Both the position numbers and the translations under genes were made by a program. The notes below the pieces were generated by a model, which had not been told where the DNA came from, did no database searches, and saw only the letters and a program-made list of their open reading frames with translations. Below are positions 9,467 through 17,844 of a stretch of 64,000 bases of DNA, piece by piece. Each line of letters opens with the position of its first letter. Position 1 is the stretch's first letter. This DNA is from Pseudoalteromonas ostreae. Its GTDB lineage: Bacteria > Pseudomonadota > Gammaproteobacteria > Enterobacterales > Alteromonadaceae. The stretch is from the NCBI RefSeq assembly GCF_018069805.1, contig NZ_JAGPYN010000025.1, positions 1 to 64,000 on the forward strand, read 5' to 3'.

Positions 9467-10771
9467 TTAAGCACCTTGCTGTGGATTCATGATGTCATCA
9501 AATGCTTTTTCAACGTCAGTCACAGTTGCTTTAGCTAAAATAGCTTCAACAGCTTGCTCTTCCATTGCTACATTACGCATTTGTTGCATAAGTTGATCAT
9601 TTGCTTTGTAGTATTCTACAACTTCAGTTGGATCTTCGTATGCAGAAGCTACTGTTGCAATTAATGCTTCAACTTTTGAATCATCAACTTTGATCTCGTT
9701 CGCTTTAATTACTTCACCTAATAATAGGCCAGTCTTAACGCGTGTTACTGCTTGTTCATGGAACAATTCTGCTGGAAGCTCAGGCATGTTTTTAGCGTCG
9801 CCACCAAAACGTTGTGCAGCTTGTTGACGTAGTGCATCAATTTCTTGATCTACTAGCGCTTTAGGCACGTCGATTTCGTTATTAGCTAAAAGACCTTTAA
9901 TTGCTTGGTCTTTCACGTTAGCTTTAACCGCTTGGTCAAGTTCACGTGTCATGTTCTTTTTAACTTCTTCTTTAAGAGCGTCAACGCCGCCTTCAGTTAC
10001 ACCAAACTTAGTTGCGAATTCTTCGCTAAGTTCAGGTAGCTCTTGCGCTTCAACTTTCTTCACTGTGATAGTGAATTGAGCTGCTTTGCCTTTAAGATTT
10101 TCAGCATGGTAATCTTCAGGGAAAGTTACGTCAGAAACAACTTCTTCGCCTGCTTTTTTACCAACGATGTTATCTTCAAAACCTGGGATCATACGACCTT
10201 GACCAAGTTCTAATGGGAAGTCTTCAGCTTTTCCGCCTTCGAATACTTCACCGTCGATAGTACCTACGAAATCAACCGTTACACGGTCTTTCTCGCCAGC
10301 AGCGACATCAACTTCAGCCCATGATGCATGTTGCTTACGAAGTGTTTCTAGCATATTTGCTAAATCTTCGTCAGTTACAGTTACAGCTGGTTTTTCTACA
10401 GTGATTTTATCTAAACCTTGAACTTCAACTTCAGGGTAAACTTCAAATGTTGCAGAGAATTCTAAATCTTTACCTGCTTCAAGTGCTTTAGGAGCAAATG
10501 TTGGTGCGCCAGCAGGGTTAATTTTTTCAGCTACGATAGCTTCATAAAAATTACGTTGCATTACTTCGCCAGCAACTTCCTGGCGAACTGCGCTACCGTA
10601 ACGTTTGTTGATTACAGACGTTGGTACTTTACCAGGACGGAAACCATCAATACGCTGGGTTTTAGACAGTTGTTGTAAGCGTTTTTTTACTTCGGTCTCA
10701 ACGTTCTCTGCAGGAACGGTGATGGTCAGACGGCGCTCAAGGCCTTGAGTCGTCTCAACAGAAACTTGCAT
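9467..10771 (-). CDS. tig: Trigger factor, ribosome-associated chaperone
   Basis: The 434-aa protein meets nascent chains at the ribosome exit tunnel. Its N-terminal ribosome-binding domain carries the signature GFRPGKVP; a PPIase (FKBP-like) domain covers about residues 160-245 and an alpha-helical chaperone domain follows. I choose the ATG at 10771 ([12 protein letters not shown]), the standard N-terminus, with GAGG six bases upstream. An ATG 12 bases further out is less likely. It is first in the tig-clpP-clpX-lon order. Confidence 0.97.
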   Translation of the reverse strand: MQVSVETTQGLERRLTITVPAENVETEVKKRLQQLSKTQRIDGFRPGKVPTSVINKRYGSAVRQEVAGEVMQRNFYEAIVAEKINPAGAPTFAPKALEAGKDLEFSATFEVYPEVEVQGLDKITVEKPAVTVTDEDLANMLETLRKQHASWAEVDVAAGEKDRVTVDFVGTIDGEVFEGGKAEDFPLELGQGRMIPGFEDNIVGKKAGEEVVSDVTFPEDYHAENLKGKAAQFTITVKKVEAQELPELSEEFATKFGVTEGGVDALKEEVKKNMTRELDQAVKANVKDQAIKGLLANNEIDVPKALVDQEIDALRQQAAQRFGGDAKNMPELPAELFHEQAVTRVKTGLLLGEVIKANEIKVDDSKVEALIATVASAYEDPTEVVEYYKANDQLMQQMRNVAMEEQAVEAILAKATVTDVEKAFDDIMNPQQGA

Positions 10772-11101
10772 GATATACCTCAATCTTCAATTTTGGCGAC
10801 TGTTCGCCTTCCTTACAAACACGGTAATCACTATGCGTTTTGGCACGTTTAAAGTCATTTATGCGACTTATCAACCCCATCTTCACTATAAGATACCAAT
10901 GCTGCTCTGCCCTTCGGGCACTATGTTAAACAATAGACGCGGCATTATAACCTAATATTTATGATAGTCGAGTCTAGGGGGCAATTATTTGGTCAGATAG
11001 CGGATTAAGCAAGCATAGAGGATGAAAAGTAGGCGTTCTAGCTATCAGAATAGATCTAATCTTTAGTTAAGAGATAGTTTTTAGGAGTTTATTTTAGAAA
11101 G
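10772..11101. other. Intergenic region between tig and the tRNA array
   Basis: It holds the tig leader and promoter (10944-10971) and a small GCCC-TTCG-GGC hairpin. The tRNA array transcript runs into the 11000-11100 part; I see no convincing T-tailed terminator there and no coding sequence. Confidence 0.5.
10944..10971 (-). promoter_or_regulatory. Candidate sigma-70 promoter of tig
   Basis: On the minus strand, TCGACT (10971-10966), a 16-base spacer and a perfect TATAAT (10949-10944) are present. The predicted transcript has a long leader of about 165 bases containing a TGCCC-TTC-GGGCA hairpin near 10909-10921. Confidence 0.5.
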
Positions 11102-11178
11102 TGGTCGGCGATGCAGGATTTGAACCTGCGACCCCTTGGACCCAAACCAAGTGCGCTACCAAACTGCGCTAATCGCCG
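11102..11178 (-). tRNA. tRNA-Pro(TGG), copy 1
   Basis: A 77-nt cloverleaf with encoded CCA. It begins CGGCGATTAGCGCAG, has anticodon TGG in the loop TTTGGGA, and a T-arm GCAGGTTCAAATCCTGC. The reading strand is minus. It is the last gene of the array. Confidence 0.97.
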
Positions 11179-11246
11179 ATATAGAAGTGTTAAACTTCGT
11201 TTTAATGAACACTCAAACTTTGTATTTGAGACCACTTTTGAGAAAG

Positions 11247-11323
11247 TGGTCGGCGATGCAGGATTTGAACCTGCGACCCCTTGGACCCAAACCAAGTGCG
11301 CTACCAAACTGCGCTAATCGCCG
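11247..11323 (-). tRNA. tRNA-Pro(TGG), copy 2
   Basis: Identical in sequence to the copies at 11102-11178 and 11647-11723, with encoded CCA. The AAAG flank next to the CCA is also shared, which points to tandem duplication. An 8-bp palindrome (ACCACTTT/AAAGTGGT) at 11231-11250 overlaps the CCA end. Confidence 0.97.
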
Positions 11324-11340
11324 ATATTCTTTTTTGTAAA

Positions 11341-11417
11341 TGGGGTGACTGATGGGGCTCGAACCCACGACAACCGGAATCACAATCCGGGGCTCTACCA
11401 ACTGAGCTACAACCACC
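11341..11417 (-). tRNA. tRNA-His(GTG)
   Basis: The gene begins GGTGGTTGTAGCTCAG, including the extra 5' G typical of tRNA-His. The anticodon loop is TTGTGAT (anticodon GTG) and the 3' end CACCCCA includes CCA. Several G-U pairs occur in the acceptor stem. Confidence 0.97.
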
Positions 11418-11439
11418 GCTGTATTTACATATTTTCGAA

Positions 11440-11516
<77 letters not shown>

Positions 11517-11565
11517 ATCGAAAACTTCATAGTTTACCAATAAGCCAATCTATTATAATAGAAAG

Positions 11566-11627
11566 TGGTCGGCTTTTCAGCACTTAACCTGTGACTGCAT
11601 GGGATATACCCAAACCAATCATTACCA
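11566..11627 (-). pseudogene. Degenerate tRNA-Pro copy
   Basis: The segment starts with the same flank and CCA end as the intact copies (GAAAGTGGTCGG), then shows decayed matches to the T-arm (TTAACCTGTGAC against TTGAACCTGCGAC) and anticodon arm (ACCCAAACCAA). Inserted and lost bases destroy the cloverleaf and the 5' half is missing. It lies between tRNA-Arg and the upstream tRNA-Pro, so it is probably a decayed duplicate. Confidence 0.7.
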
Positions 11628-11646
11628 TTCTTTACAATTTAGAAAG

Positions 11647-11723
11647 TGGTCGGCGATGCAGGATTTGAACCTGCGACCCCTTGGACCCAAACCAAGTGCG
11701 CTACCAAACTGCGCTAATCGCCG
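11647..11723 (-). tRNA. tRNA-Pro(TGG), copy 3 (promoter-proximal)
   Basis: A third identical 77-nt tRNA-Pro(TGG), first in the transcribed order Pro, (pseudo-Pro), Arg, His, Pro, Pro. The related array in E. coli is argX-hisR-leuT-proM. Confidence 0.97.
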
Positions 11724-12073
11724 ATGCTTACTATTGCCTGCGAGTGACCTCGTTGACAACGGGGTGCATAATAGTGATTTGACCGTGTCAGGTCAAACCT
11801 TTTTTTTAGAAAATAAATCAATCGGTCATTTTTAGTTCACAATGGTTAAATATTGTGAGGATCAGCTAAAATTTCAACTCTTTTATATAATTAGCGGCTA
11901 TATCAGAAAAGCAACTTGGCGCATTAGCGCTTTTCTGCGAAAATAGTAAGCGTATTAAAAACGAGTAGTAGAGAGCATGTTCTTTATTAGCATTATAATT
12001 ACCCCTATTTCTGTATGCATTCGTTTTTTAAAGTATCGGTATTAAGTTAACTAACCCCAATTAAAGGTCACCC
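11724..12073. other. Divergent region between tRNA array and folD
   Basis: Besides the tRNA promoter it holds a hairpin (CAGAAAAGC at 11904-11912 with GCTTTTCTG at 11929-11937) and a possible 22-codon hydrophobic ORF (11977-12045, MFFISIII...) preceded by GAGAG. Both lie in the likely folD leader. Neither is proven functional. Confidence 0.4.
11760..11796 (-). promoter_or_regulatory. Promoter of the tRNA array
   Basis: On the minus strand, TTGACC (11796-11791), an exact 17-base spacer and TATTAT (11773-11768) are followed by a GC-rich discriminator GCACCCCG. Such discriminators are typical of stringently controlled stable-RNA promoters. The predicted start is near 11760, about 37 bases before the first tRNA. 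Confidence 0.8.
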
Positions 12074-12928
12074 ATGACGGCAAACATCATCGATGGTAAG
12101 GCAATAGCTAAACAAGTACGCAGTGCAGTAGCACAAAGAGTAAGTGAACGTGTTGCAAACGGTTTGCGTGCACCTGGACTTGCAGTTGTACTTGTAGGGC
12201 AAGATCCTGCAAGCCAAGTTTATGTAGGTTCAAAACGTAAAGCCTGTGAAGAAGTTGGCTTTATTTCTAAATCATTTGATTTACCAGCAGATACAAACGA
12301 GCAAGCGTTATTAGATTTAATTGATGAGCTCAATAACGATGCACAAGTTGATGGTATTTTAGTACAACTTCCTCTTCCTGCTGGTCTTGATGTTGAAAAA
12401 ATCCTTGAGCATATCACTCCACTCAAAGATGTTGACGGCTTTCACCCTTATAACATTGGCCGTTTAGCACAACGTATGCCAGCCCTTCGCCCTTGTACGC
12501 CAAAAGGTATTATTACACTGCTTGATTCGACCGGTGTAAAATACAAAGGCATGCATGCAGTTGTTGTTGGCGCTTCAAATATTGTTGGTCGTCCTATGGC
12601 ATTGGAACTATTACTTGCTGGTTGTACAACCACTGTGTGTCATAAATTTACACAAGATTTAGAAACTCATGTACGCCGTGCTGATCTGTTAGTTGTGGCA
12701 GTTGGTAAGCCTGAGTTTATTCCTGGAGATTGGGTTAAAGAAGGCGCAATTGTGATCGATGTAGGCATTAATCGTTTAGATAGCGGCAAATTAGTCGGTG
12801 ACGTACAGTATGATATCGCTGAACAAAAAGCACATTTCATCACGCCAGTACCAGGCGGCGTAGGCCCAATGACAGTAGCAAGCTTGATTGAAAATACCCT
12901 TGAAGCCTGTGAAAAATACCATAGCTAA
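12074..12928 (+). CDS. folD: Methylenetetrahydrofolate dehydrogenase/cyclohydrolase FolD
   Basis: The 284-aa bifunctional cytosolic enzyme oxidises 5,10-methylene-THF with NADP and hydrolyses the methenyl form to 10-formyl-THF. Signature [20 protein letters not shown] carries the active-site Lys; [16 protein letters not shown] and the C-terminal [10 protein letters not shown] are the family motifs. The length matches E. coli FolD (288). AAGG lies seven bases before the ATG. The gene is alone, with its own terminator. Confidence 0.98.
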   Translation: MTANIIDGKAIAKQVRSAVAQRVSERVANGLRAPGLAVVLVGQDPASQVYVGSKRKACEEVGFISKSFDLPADTNEQALLDLIDELNNDAQVDGILVQLPLPAGLDVEKILEHITPLKDVDGFHPYNIGRLAQRMPALRPCTPKGIITLLDSTGVKYKGMHAVVVGASNIVGRPMALELLLAGCTTTVCHKFTQDLETHVRRADLLVVAVGKPEFIPGDWVKEGAIVIDVGINRLDSGKLVGDVQYDIAEQKAHFITPVPGGVGPMTVASLIENTLEACEKYHS

Positions 12929-12955
12929 TTAGGCTCTAACGTCGCATAAAGAATT

Positions 12956-12987
12956 AACAAAGGGTTGCTGTTTAGCAACCCTTTGTT
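12956..12987 (+). terminator. Terminator of folD
   Basis: AACAAAGGGTTGC, loop TGTTTA, GCAACCCTTTGTT: a 13-bp perfect stem 28 bases after the folD stop. The A/T-rich outer stem suits both strands, so it may also serve the convergent EamA gene. Confidence 0.85.
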
Positions 12988-13006
12988 GTTAAGAAAAACA
13001 GCTTTG

Positions 13007-13897
13007 TTAGACTATTTTAGCTGAGCGCTGGCGCCGTGTTAGTTTTAACAATTGCGGCAGCACAGAGAAGAAAATCATTAAAACCATTATCGTATATTGC
13101 CAAACTTGATAGTGCTCACTTAGTAATACCACGGCGCAAATAATACCTGCGATCGGATTAGCAATCGTACCGAAAGTAAACTCAACCACGGTCATTCGGC
13201 CAAGTAACCAAACATACAAGATATACGCAAGCGCTGTATTTGGCACAATTAACCAAAATAATGCTAGCCACTGTATTGAACTGACACCATTAGCAAGTAC
13301 TTGATATTGTTGTGGCTCAAAGTATACAGCTTGAGTCATTGCTACTAATGCTAACACTGATCCGCCAATGATCAGCTGCCATGTTAATACCGTCCACCAA
13401 TGAGTATGGGTAGATATTCTTTGCACTAAAGTACTACCAACAACAATTGTTAACAACGCACCTATTAAAGCGAATACTCCTAATGCATTAATCGTGACAT
13501 GCTGGGGATCAAATAATCGCCAAGCCAAAATAACTAATACAAGTGCGCACACAGATTGCAAAAATGCTGGGCGCTGCTTTTTAAAAACCCACGCATAAAT
13601 CAACGCAACTACAGGCACAGAGACCATACCAACACCGGCAATTGCCGCCGGTAAATTAACCGCCATAATAAAAATAAAACTAAAAAACAGGGCAATATTA
13701 ACCACAGCTAATAATACTAAACCGCGCCACTGTTTTGCTTTAGGCCATGATGGTTTAAGCACAAATAACAGTAAACCCGCAGGTAATGCTCGCAACGCGC
13801 CAAGTAATATTGGCGGCCAATCAGGGGTGGCATATTTAGTGACCGCATAGGTGGTGCCCCATAAAAAAGCAGGGATCATGGCAAGAAAAATATTCAT
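13007..13897 (-). CDS. EamA/DMT-family transporter
   Basis: A 296-aa inner-membrane protein with about ten hydrophobic helices arranged as two five-helix EamA repeats. It starts MNIFLAMIPAFLWGTTYAVTK, the usual first helix of RhaT/EamA exporters, and ends with a basic tail. The family exports metabolites or amino acids; the substrate cannot be told. The gene is convergent with folD and downstream of cysS, from which a terminator separates it. Confidence 0.9.
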   Translation of the reverse strand: MNIFLAMIPAFLWGTTYAVTKYATPDWPPILLGALRALPAGLLLFVLKPSWPKAKQWRGLVLLAVVNIALFFSFIFIMAVNLPAAIAGVGMVSVPVVALIYAWVFKKQRPAFLQSVCALVLVILAWRLFDPQHVTINALGVFALIGALLTIVVGSTLVQRISTHTHWWTVLTWQLIIGGSVLALVAMTQAVYFEPQQYQVLANGVSSIQWLALFWLIVPNTALAYILYVWLLGRMTVVEFTFGTIANPIAGIICAVVLLSEHYQVWQYTIMVLMIFFSVLPQLLKLTRRQRSAKIV

Positions 13898-13974
13898 TTC
13901 ATTCCTTTCAAAATAACTAATAAACGCAAAGGTAAAACCTAAGGTTAAGTTGAGGTCAAGCTAGAAAAAATAAA

Positions 13975-13998
13975 AAGGCTGCCAAATTGGCAACCCTT
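13975..13998 (-). terminator. Terminator of cysS
   Basis: AAAGGCTGCCAA and TTGGCAACCCTTT form an imperfect stem with one mismatch, next to an A run on the other side. It lies 71 bases after the cysS stop. Confidence 0.65.
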
Positions 13999-14068
13999 TA
14001 TAACACTTACTAATATAATACTTACTAAAATACGTCTTATTCAGCAATGCCTATTTGACGGTAATTAA

Positions 14069-15448
14069 TTACGCTTTACGCCATGTAGTTTTACCTGCAG
14101 AGTCTTCCAGTATCACCCCAAGTGCATTTAAAGCATCACGCGCTTCATCAGCCGCAGCCCAATCTTTACTCGCGCGTGCTTCATTACGCTTAACTATTAA
14201 CGCTTCTATTTGGGCAACTTCGTCATCTGCTTGGCCACCTTGTAAAAATGCCTCAGGTGCTTGTTGTGCAATCCCTAATACTTCACCAAGGCTGCGCAGT
14301 ACAAATGCTAATTTACTTGCTTGCGCTGCATCAGTGTCTTTTAAGCGATTCAGCTCTTTGGCTAATTCAAATAACACTGGTAATGCTTCTGGTGTATTAA
14401 AGTCGTCATCCATTGCTTTTCTAAATTTAGCCACATGTTCATTTGTTGCTAAATCACAACTGATAGGCTCAACACCACGAAGTGCCGTATAAATACGCTC
14501 AAGCGACGAACGTGCTTGATCTAAGTTCTCTTGCGAATAATTCAACTGGCTGCGGTAATGACCAGAAATTAAAAAGTAACGTACTGATTCAGCGTCATAT
14601 TCTTTAAGTACATCGCGAACAGTAAAGAAGTTGTCTAATGATTTTGACATCTTCTCTTTATTTACTTGTACCATACCCGTATGGATCCAGGTATTGACGT
14701 ACTTGCCGTTATTTGCACAGCATGATTGCGCAATCTCATTTTCATGGTGTGGAAACTGTAAATCTGAACCACCGCCATGAATATCAAAATGCTCACCTAA
14801 ATGCTTTGAACTCATTGCCGAACATTCAATATGCCAACCTGGACGACCTTCGCCCCACGGTGATGCCCATGATGGTTCACCCGCTTTGGCTTTTTTCCAT
14901 AACACAAAATCAAGTGGATCATCTTTATCTTGTGCTACTTCAACACGCGAACCGGCTTGTAGCATAGTTAAATCTTGCTGTGACAATGCACCGTATTGCT
15001 CAAACGTTGAGACGTCAAATAAAACATCGCCGTCGGCTGCAACATAGGCGTGGCCTTTAGCAACTAGTCGTTCAACCATTTCGATAATTTCATCCATATG
15101 GCCGGTAACCGTCGGTTCAATGTCTGGACGCAACATGTTAAGGCTATCAAAATCTTCATGCATTGCTTTGGTCATACGCACAGTTAAGTCGTTAATCGCT
15201 TCGCCATTTTCATTCGCACGCTTAATGATTTTGTCATCAATATCGGTGATATTGCGCACATACTTTACATCATGACCAATGTGACGAAGATAGCGTACGA
15301 TCACGTCAAAACTTACAAATGTACGGGCATGACCAATATGGCAATAATCATAAATGGTGATACCACACACATACATGTCGATCTTGCCGTCGACCATAGG
15401 TTTAAATTGCTCTTTTTGACGCGTGAGTGTGTTGTATATATTTACCAT
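14069..15448 (-). CDS. cysS: Cysteinyl-tRNA synthetase
   Basis: The 459-aa class I synthetase charges tRNA-Cys. The class I HIGH motif is in CHIGHARTF (about residue 36) and the KMSKS loop in KMSKSLDNF (about residue 268). Zinc ligands are in YVCGITIYD, the [11 protein letters not shown] region and FPHHENE. The length is that of the E. coli enzyme (461). It is divergent from ppiB, as in E. coli. Confidence 0.98.
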   Translation of the reverse strand: MVNIYNTLTRQKEQFKPMVDGKIDMYVCGITIYDYCHIGHARTFVSFDVIVRYLRHIGHDVKYVRNITDIDDKIIKRANENGEAINDLTVRMTKAMHEDFDSLNMLRPDIEPTVTGHMDEIIEMVERLVAKGHAYVAADGDVLFDVSTFEQYGALSQQDLTMLQAGSRVEVAQDKDDPLDFVLWKKAKAGEPSWASPWGEGRPGWHIECSAMSSKHLGEHFDIHGGGSDLQFPHHENEIAQSCCANNGKYVNTWIHTGMVQVNKEKMSKSLDNFFTVRDVLKEYDAESVRYFLISGHYRSQLNYSQENLDQARSSLERIYTALRGVEPISCDLATNEHVAKFRKAMDDDFNTPEALPVLFELAKELNRLKDTDAAQASKLAFVLRSLGEVLGIAQQAPEAFLQGGQADDEVAQIEALIVKRNEARASKDWAAADEARDALNALGVILEDSAGKTTWRKA

Positions 15449-15537
15449 TTATTTTAAGTCCTTGACTATTTACTTGAATCGCTATGTTAACACTTGAAAA
15501 GCCCCTGCTCTAGCGCTTTATCAATTGAATAAGCACT

Positions 15538-15566
15538 TTGTTAATCTTAGCTAACTAAGATAAAAT
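15538..15566 (+). promoter_or_regulatory. Promoter of ppiB with a palindrome in the spacer
   Basis: TTGTTA (15538-15543), a 17-base spacer and TAAAAT (15561-15566). The spacer is almost entirely the inverted repeat ATCTTAG-CTAA-CTAAGAT (15544-15561), a possible operator. It is 33 bases upstream of the ppiB ATG. Confidence 0.6.
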
Positions 15567-15598
15567 AGCGGCAAATAAATCAGCTAATAGGAAACCAC

Positions 15599-16090
15599 AT
15601 GGTTGTTCTACACACAAATTTTGGTGATATCACCATTAACATGCACAAAGAAGATGCGCCAAACACAGTTAAAAACTTTTTACAGTATGCTAACGCAGGC
15701 TTTTACGACGGCACTATTTTTCACCGTGTGATTGATGGTTTCATGGTACAAGGCGGTGGTTTTGAGCCTGGTATGACACAAAAAGAAGTGCATGATCCTA
15801 TTCAAAATGAAGCAAACAATGGCCTTTCTAATAAGGTTGGTACGCTTGCTATGGCACGTACTCCTGATCCACATTCAGCAACAGCACAGTTTTTCATTAA
15901 CGTGAATAACAATGACTTCTTAAACTTCAGCAGCGAAACATCTCAAGGCTGGGGTTACTGTGTATTTGCTGAAGTTGTTGAAGGCATGGACGTAGTAGAA
16001 AAAATTAAAGCCGTTGCTACAGGTAGCACAGGCTTTCATCAAGACGTACCTCTTGATGACGTTATCATCACAAGCGTAACTGTAAACTAA
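15599..16090 (+). CDS. ppiB: Peptidyl-prolyl cis-trans isomerase B (cyclophilin)
   Basis: The 163-aa cytosolic cyclophilin-type isomerase has no signal peptide. Active-site landmarks are [13 protein letters not shown] (catalytic Arg), [10 protein letters not shown] and the Trp in [20 protein letters not shown] precedes the ATG. It is immediately upstream of lpxH, the ppiB-lpxH order of E. coli, and the two are likely co-transcribed. Confidence 0.97.
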   Translation: MVVLHTNFGDITINMHKEDAPNTVKNFLQYANAGFYDGTIFHRVIDGFMVQGGGFEPGMTQKEVHDPIQNEANNGLSNKVGTLAMARTPDPHSATAQFFINVNNNDFLNFSSETSQGWGYCVFAEVVEGMDVVEKIKAVATGSTGFHQDVPLDDVIITSVTVN

Positions 16091-16179
16091 TAGTACGCTT
16101 ACCCACGTAACGTGGCGTTTTAGCGGGTATTTATGTTATGCATATATGCCCGCTTTATTTATTTTTAAAAGACTTACCT

Positions 16180-16923
16180 ATGACTCGCCAAACCTACTTT
16201 ATTGCCGACCTGCATTTAAGTGAAAATCGCCCCGATATCAGTGCAGCTTTTTATCAGTTTTTAGACACGCATATTATTAATAAGGATGTAGACGCGCTAT
16301 ATATACTCGGTGACTTTTTTGAAGTATGGGTAGGTGATGACTATGTAACAGCACTCTCAACTGAAGTTGCAAAACATTTAAAAGTAGTGAGTGATAACGG
16401 CACCCCAGTATATTTTTTGCATGGCAATCGTGATTTCATTATGCGCGATAAATACGCCAAACAAGCGGGCATGACTTTATTGCCTGAACAAATTGTTATT
16501 GATTTATATGGTACACTCACCGTTATTTTGCATGGCGATGAAATGTGCACACAAGATATTGAATACCAAAAATTTCGTAAAAAAGGCCGCAGTTGGTGGT
16601 GGCCAAGATTAATGCTTGCTATGCCACTGTGGTATCGTCGTAAAGTTGCGCAAAATGCCAGAGAAAAATCAAAGCAAAATCAAACCGGTAAAGCGCTTGA
16701 AATATTAGATGTTACTGAACAAGCGGTACTAGCAACATTTGCAAAACACCAAGTAAAACATATGATCCATGGCCATACTCATCGCCCTAAAGTGCATCAT
16801 TATGAAGTAGATAAGCAAACACTCACTCGCACAGTGTTGGGGGATTGGTATACTCAAGGTTCTTATTTAGTCGTTACCGCGCAGACACAAGAACTTGTAA
16901 GTGAGCCATTCGCACAAATATAA
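16180..16923 (+). CDS. lpxH: UDP-2,3-diacylglucosamine diphosphatase LpxH
   Basis: The 247-aa metallophosphoesterase makes lipid X from UDP-2,3-diacylglucosamine in lipid A synthesis, peripherally at the inner membrane. Metal-binding motifs: DLHLSENRPD at the N-terminus, LGDFFEVWVGDD, GNRDFIM, HGDEMC and a late HGHTHRP. I start at the ATG at 16180 (MTRQTYFIADLHLS), which gives the standard N-terminus; an in-frame ATG 42 bases earlier would add an unrelated MHICPLYLF segment. Confidence 0.96.
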   Translation: MTRQTYFIADLHLSENRPDISAAFYQFLDTHIINKDVDALYILGDFFEVWVGDDYVTALSTEVAKHLKVVSDNGTPVYFLHGNRDFIMRDKYAKQAGMTLLPEQIVIDLYGTLTVILHGDEMCTQDIEYQKFRKKGRSWWWPRLMLAMPLWYRRKVAQNAREKSKQNQTGKALEILDVTEQAVLATFAKHQVKHMIHGHTHRPKVHHYEVDKQTLTRTVLGDWYTQGSYLVVTAQTQELVSEPFAQI

Positions 16924-16971
16924 AATATTGTCTACGCTTACGATATTGCTCGTTTTTTAATACTGGTCGTA

Positions 16972-17751
16972 ATGCTTAAATTATTTTTCATACTTATTTG
17001 TTTACTTTACGCAAGCCATACATACAGCCAAGATAAATGGCTTTTTGTTACCGAGCCTTTTCCCCCGTATTTTTCAGAGCAACTGCCACAACAGGGTTGG
17101 TTAGCTGATATTGTTGTTACCGCATTAGCAAGCCAAGATATTGAAGCTAGCATTGAATTTACAACTTGGGCTCGTGCACTAAGATTACTTGAAAAAAATA
17201 AGCGAACAGCCCTTTTAGGGGCTTATTATAGCGCCGAGCGAGAAAAAATATTCCACTATTCACGACCATTAGCAAATTCATTTACTGGATTATTTAAACG
17301 AAAAAGTAGCACAATAAACTACGATGGTAGTTTAACGTCACTACTGCCATACAGCATAAGTAAAGGTAGCAATTATGTAATTAGCGAAGATTTTAGTCGT
17401 GAACACAATTTGGTCATTACAGCGACTAATGACTTGATCAGTAGTCTACGCGTATTACAGCTTGGCCGCGTTGACTTAGTCGCAGGCACCAAAGAAGTCG
17501 GTGAGTATTGGTTAAACAATCATCCACAATTACAAACAGGACAGCCAATCGTATATATCCATCCTCATTTAGCATCCCACCGCCTGTATATTATTTTTTC
17601 CAAATCTGCTGCGCAAAGTAAACAACAATTAATACAGTTAGAAAACGGTTTCAATACCATTATCAATAATGGCGAGGCCGCACAAGTCCTTCTACGCCAT
17701 GGCTTTTCAGAGGCTAAGACTGAGCAATACCTACAGTTTTTAAAACGTTAA
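16972..17751 (+). CDS. Periplasmic solute-binding protein (SBP_bac_3-like)
   Basis: The 259-aa product has a signal peptide (residues 1-19, cut near HTYSQ) and the fold signature of family 3 extracellular solute-binding proteins: FVTEPFPPYFSE at the start and GRVDLVAGTKEVG in lobe two. There are no transporter genes beside it. Stand-alone proteins of this type in Alteromonadales often accompany signalling genes. Here the convergent neighbour is a histidine kinase with a periplasmic domain, so a sensing role is possible but unproven. The ligand is unknown. Confidence 0.8.
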   Translation: MLKLFFILICLLYASHTYSQDKWLFVTEPFPPYFSEQLPQQGWLADIVVTALASQDIEASIEFTTWARALRLLEKNKRTALLGAYYSAEREKIFHYSRPLANSFTGLFKRKSSTINYDGSLTSLLPYSISKGSNYVISEDFSREHNLVITATNDLISSLRVLQLGRVDLVAGTKEVGEYWLNNHPQLQTGQPIVYIHPHLASHRLYIIFSKSAAQSKQQLIQLENGFNTIINNGEAAQVLLRHGFSEAKTEQYLQFLKR

Positions 17752-17844
17752 AAGCACAAATACTTATATGACTATCACTCTAAGCAACGAATTCGCCACG
17801 CTAAAATTTAAAATCGATATCTGAGTCCACCATTAACCCAGCTT

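Noticed and set aside
11752..11773. Plus-strand TTGACA near 11752 with ATAATA as promoter toward folD
   Set aside because: The spacing is about 11 bases, too short; the same bases form the well-spaced minus-strand tRNA promoter region.
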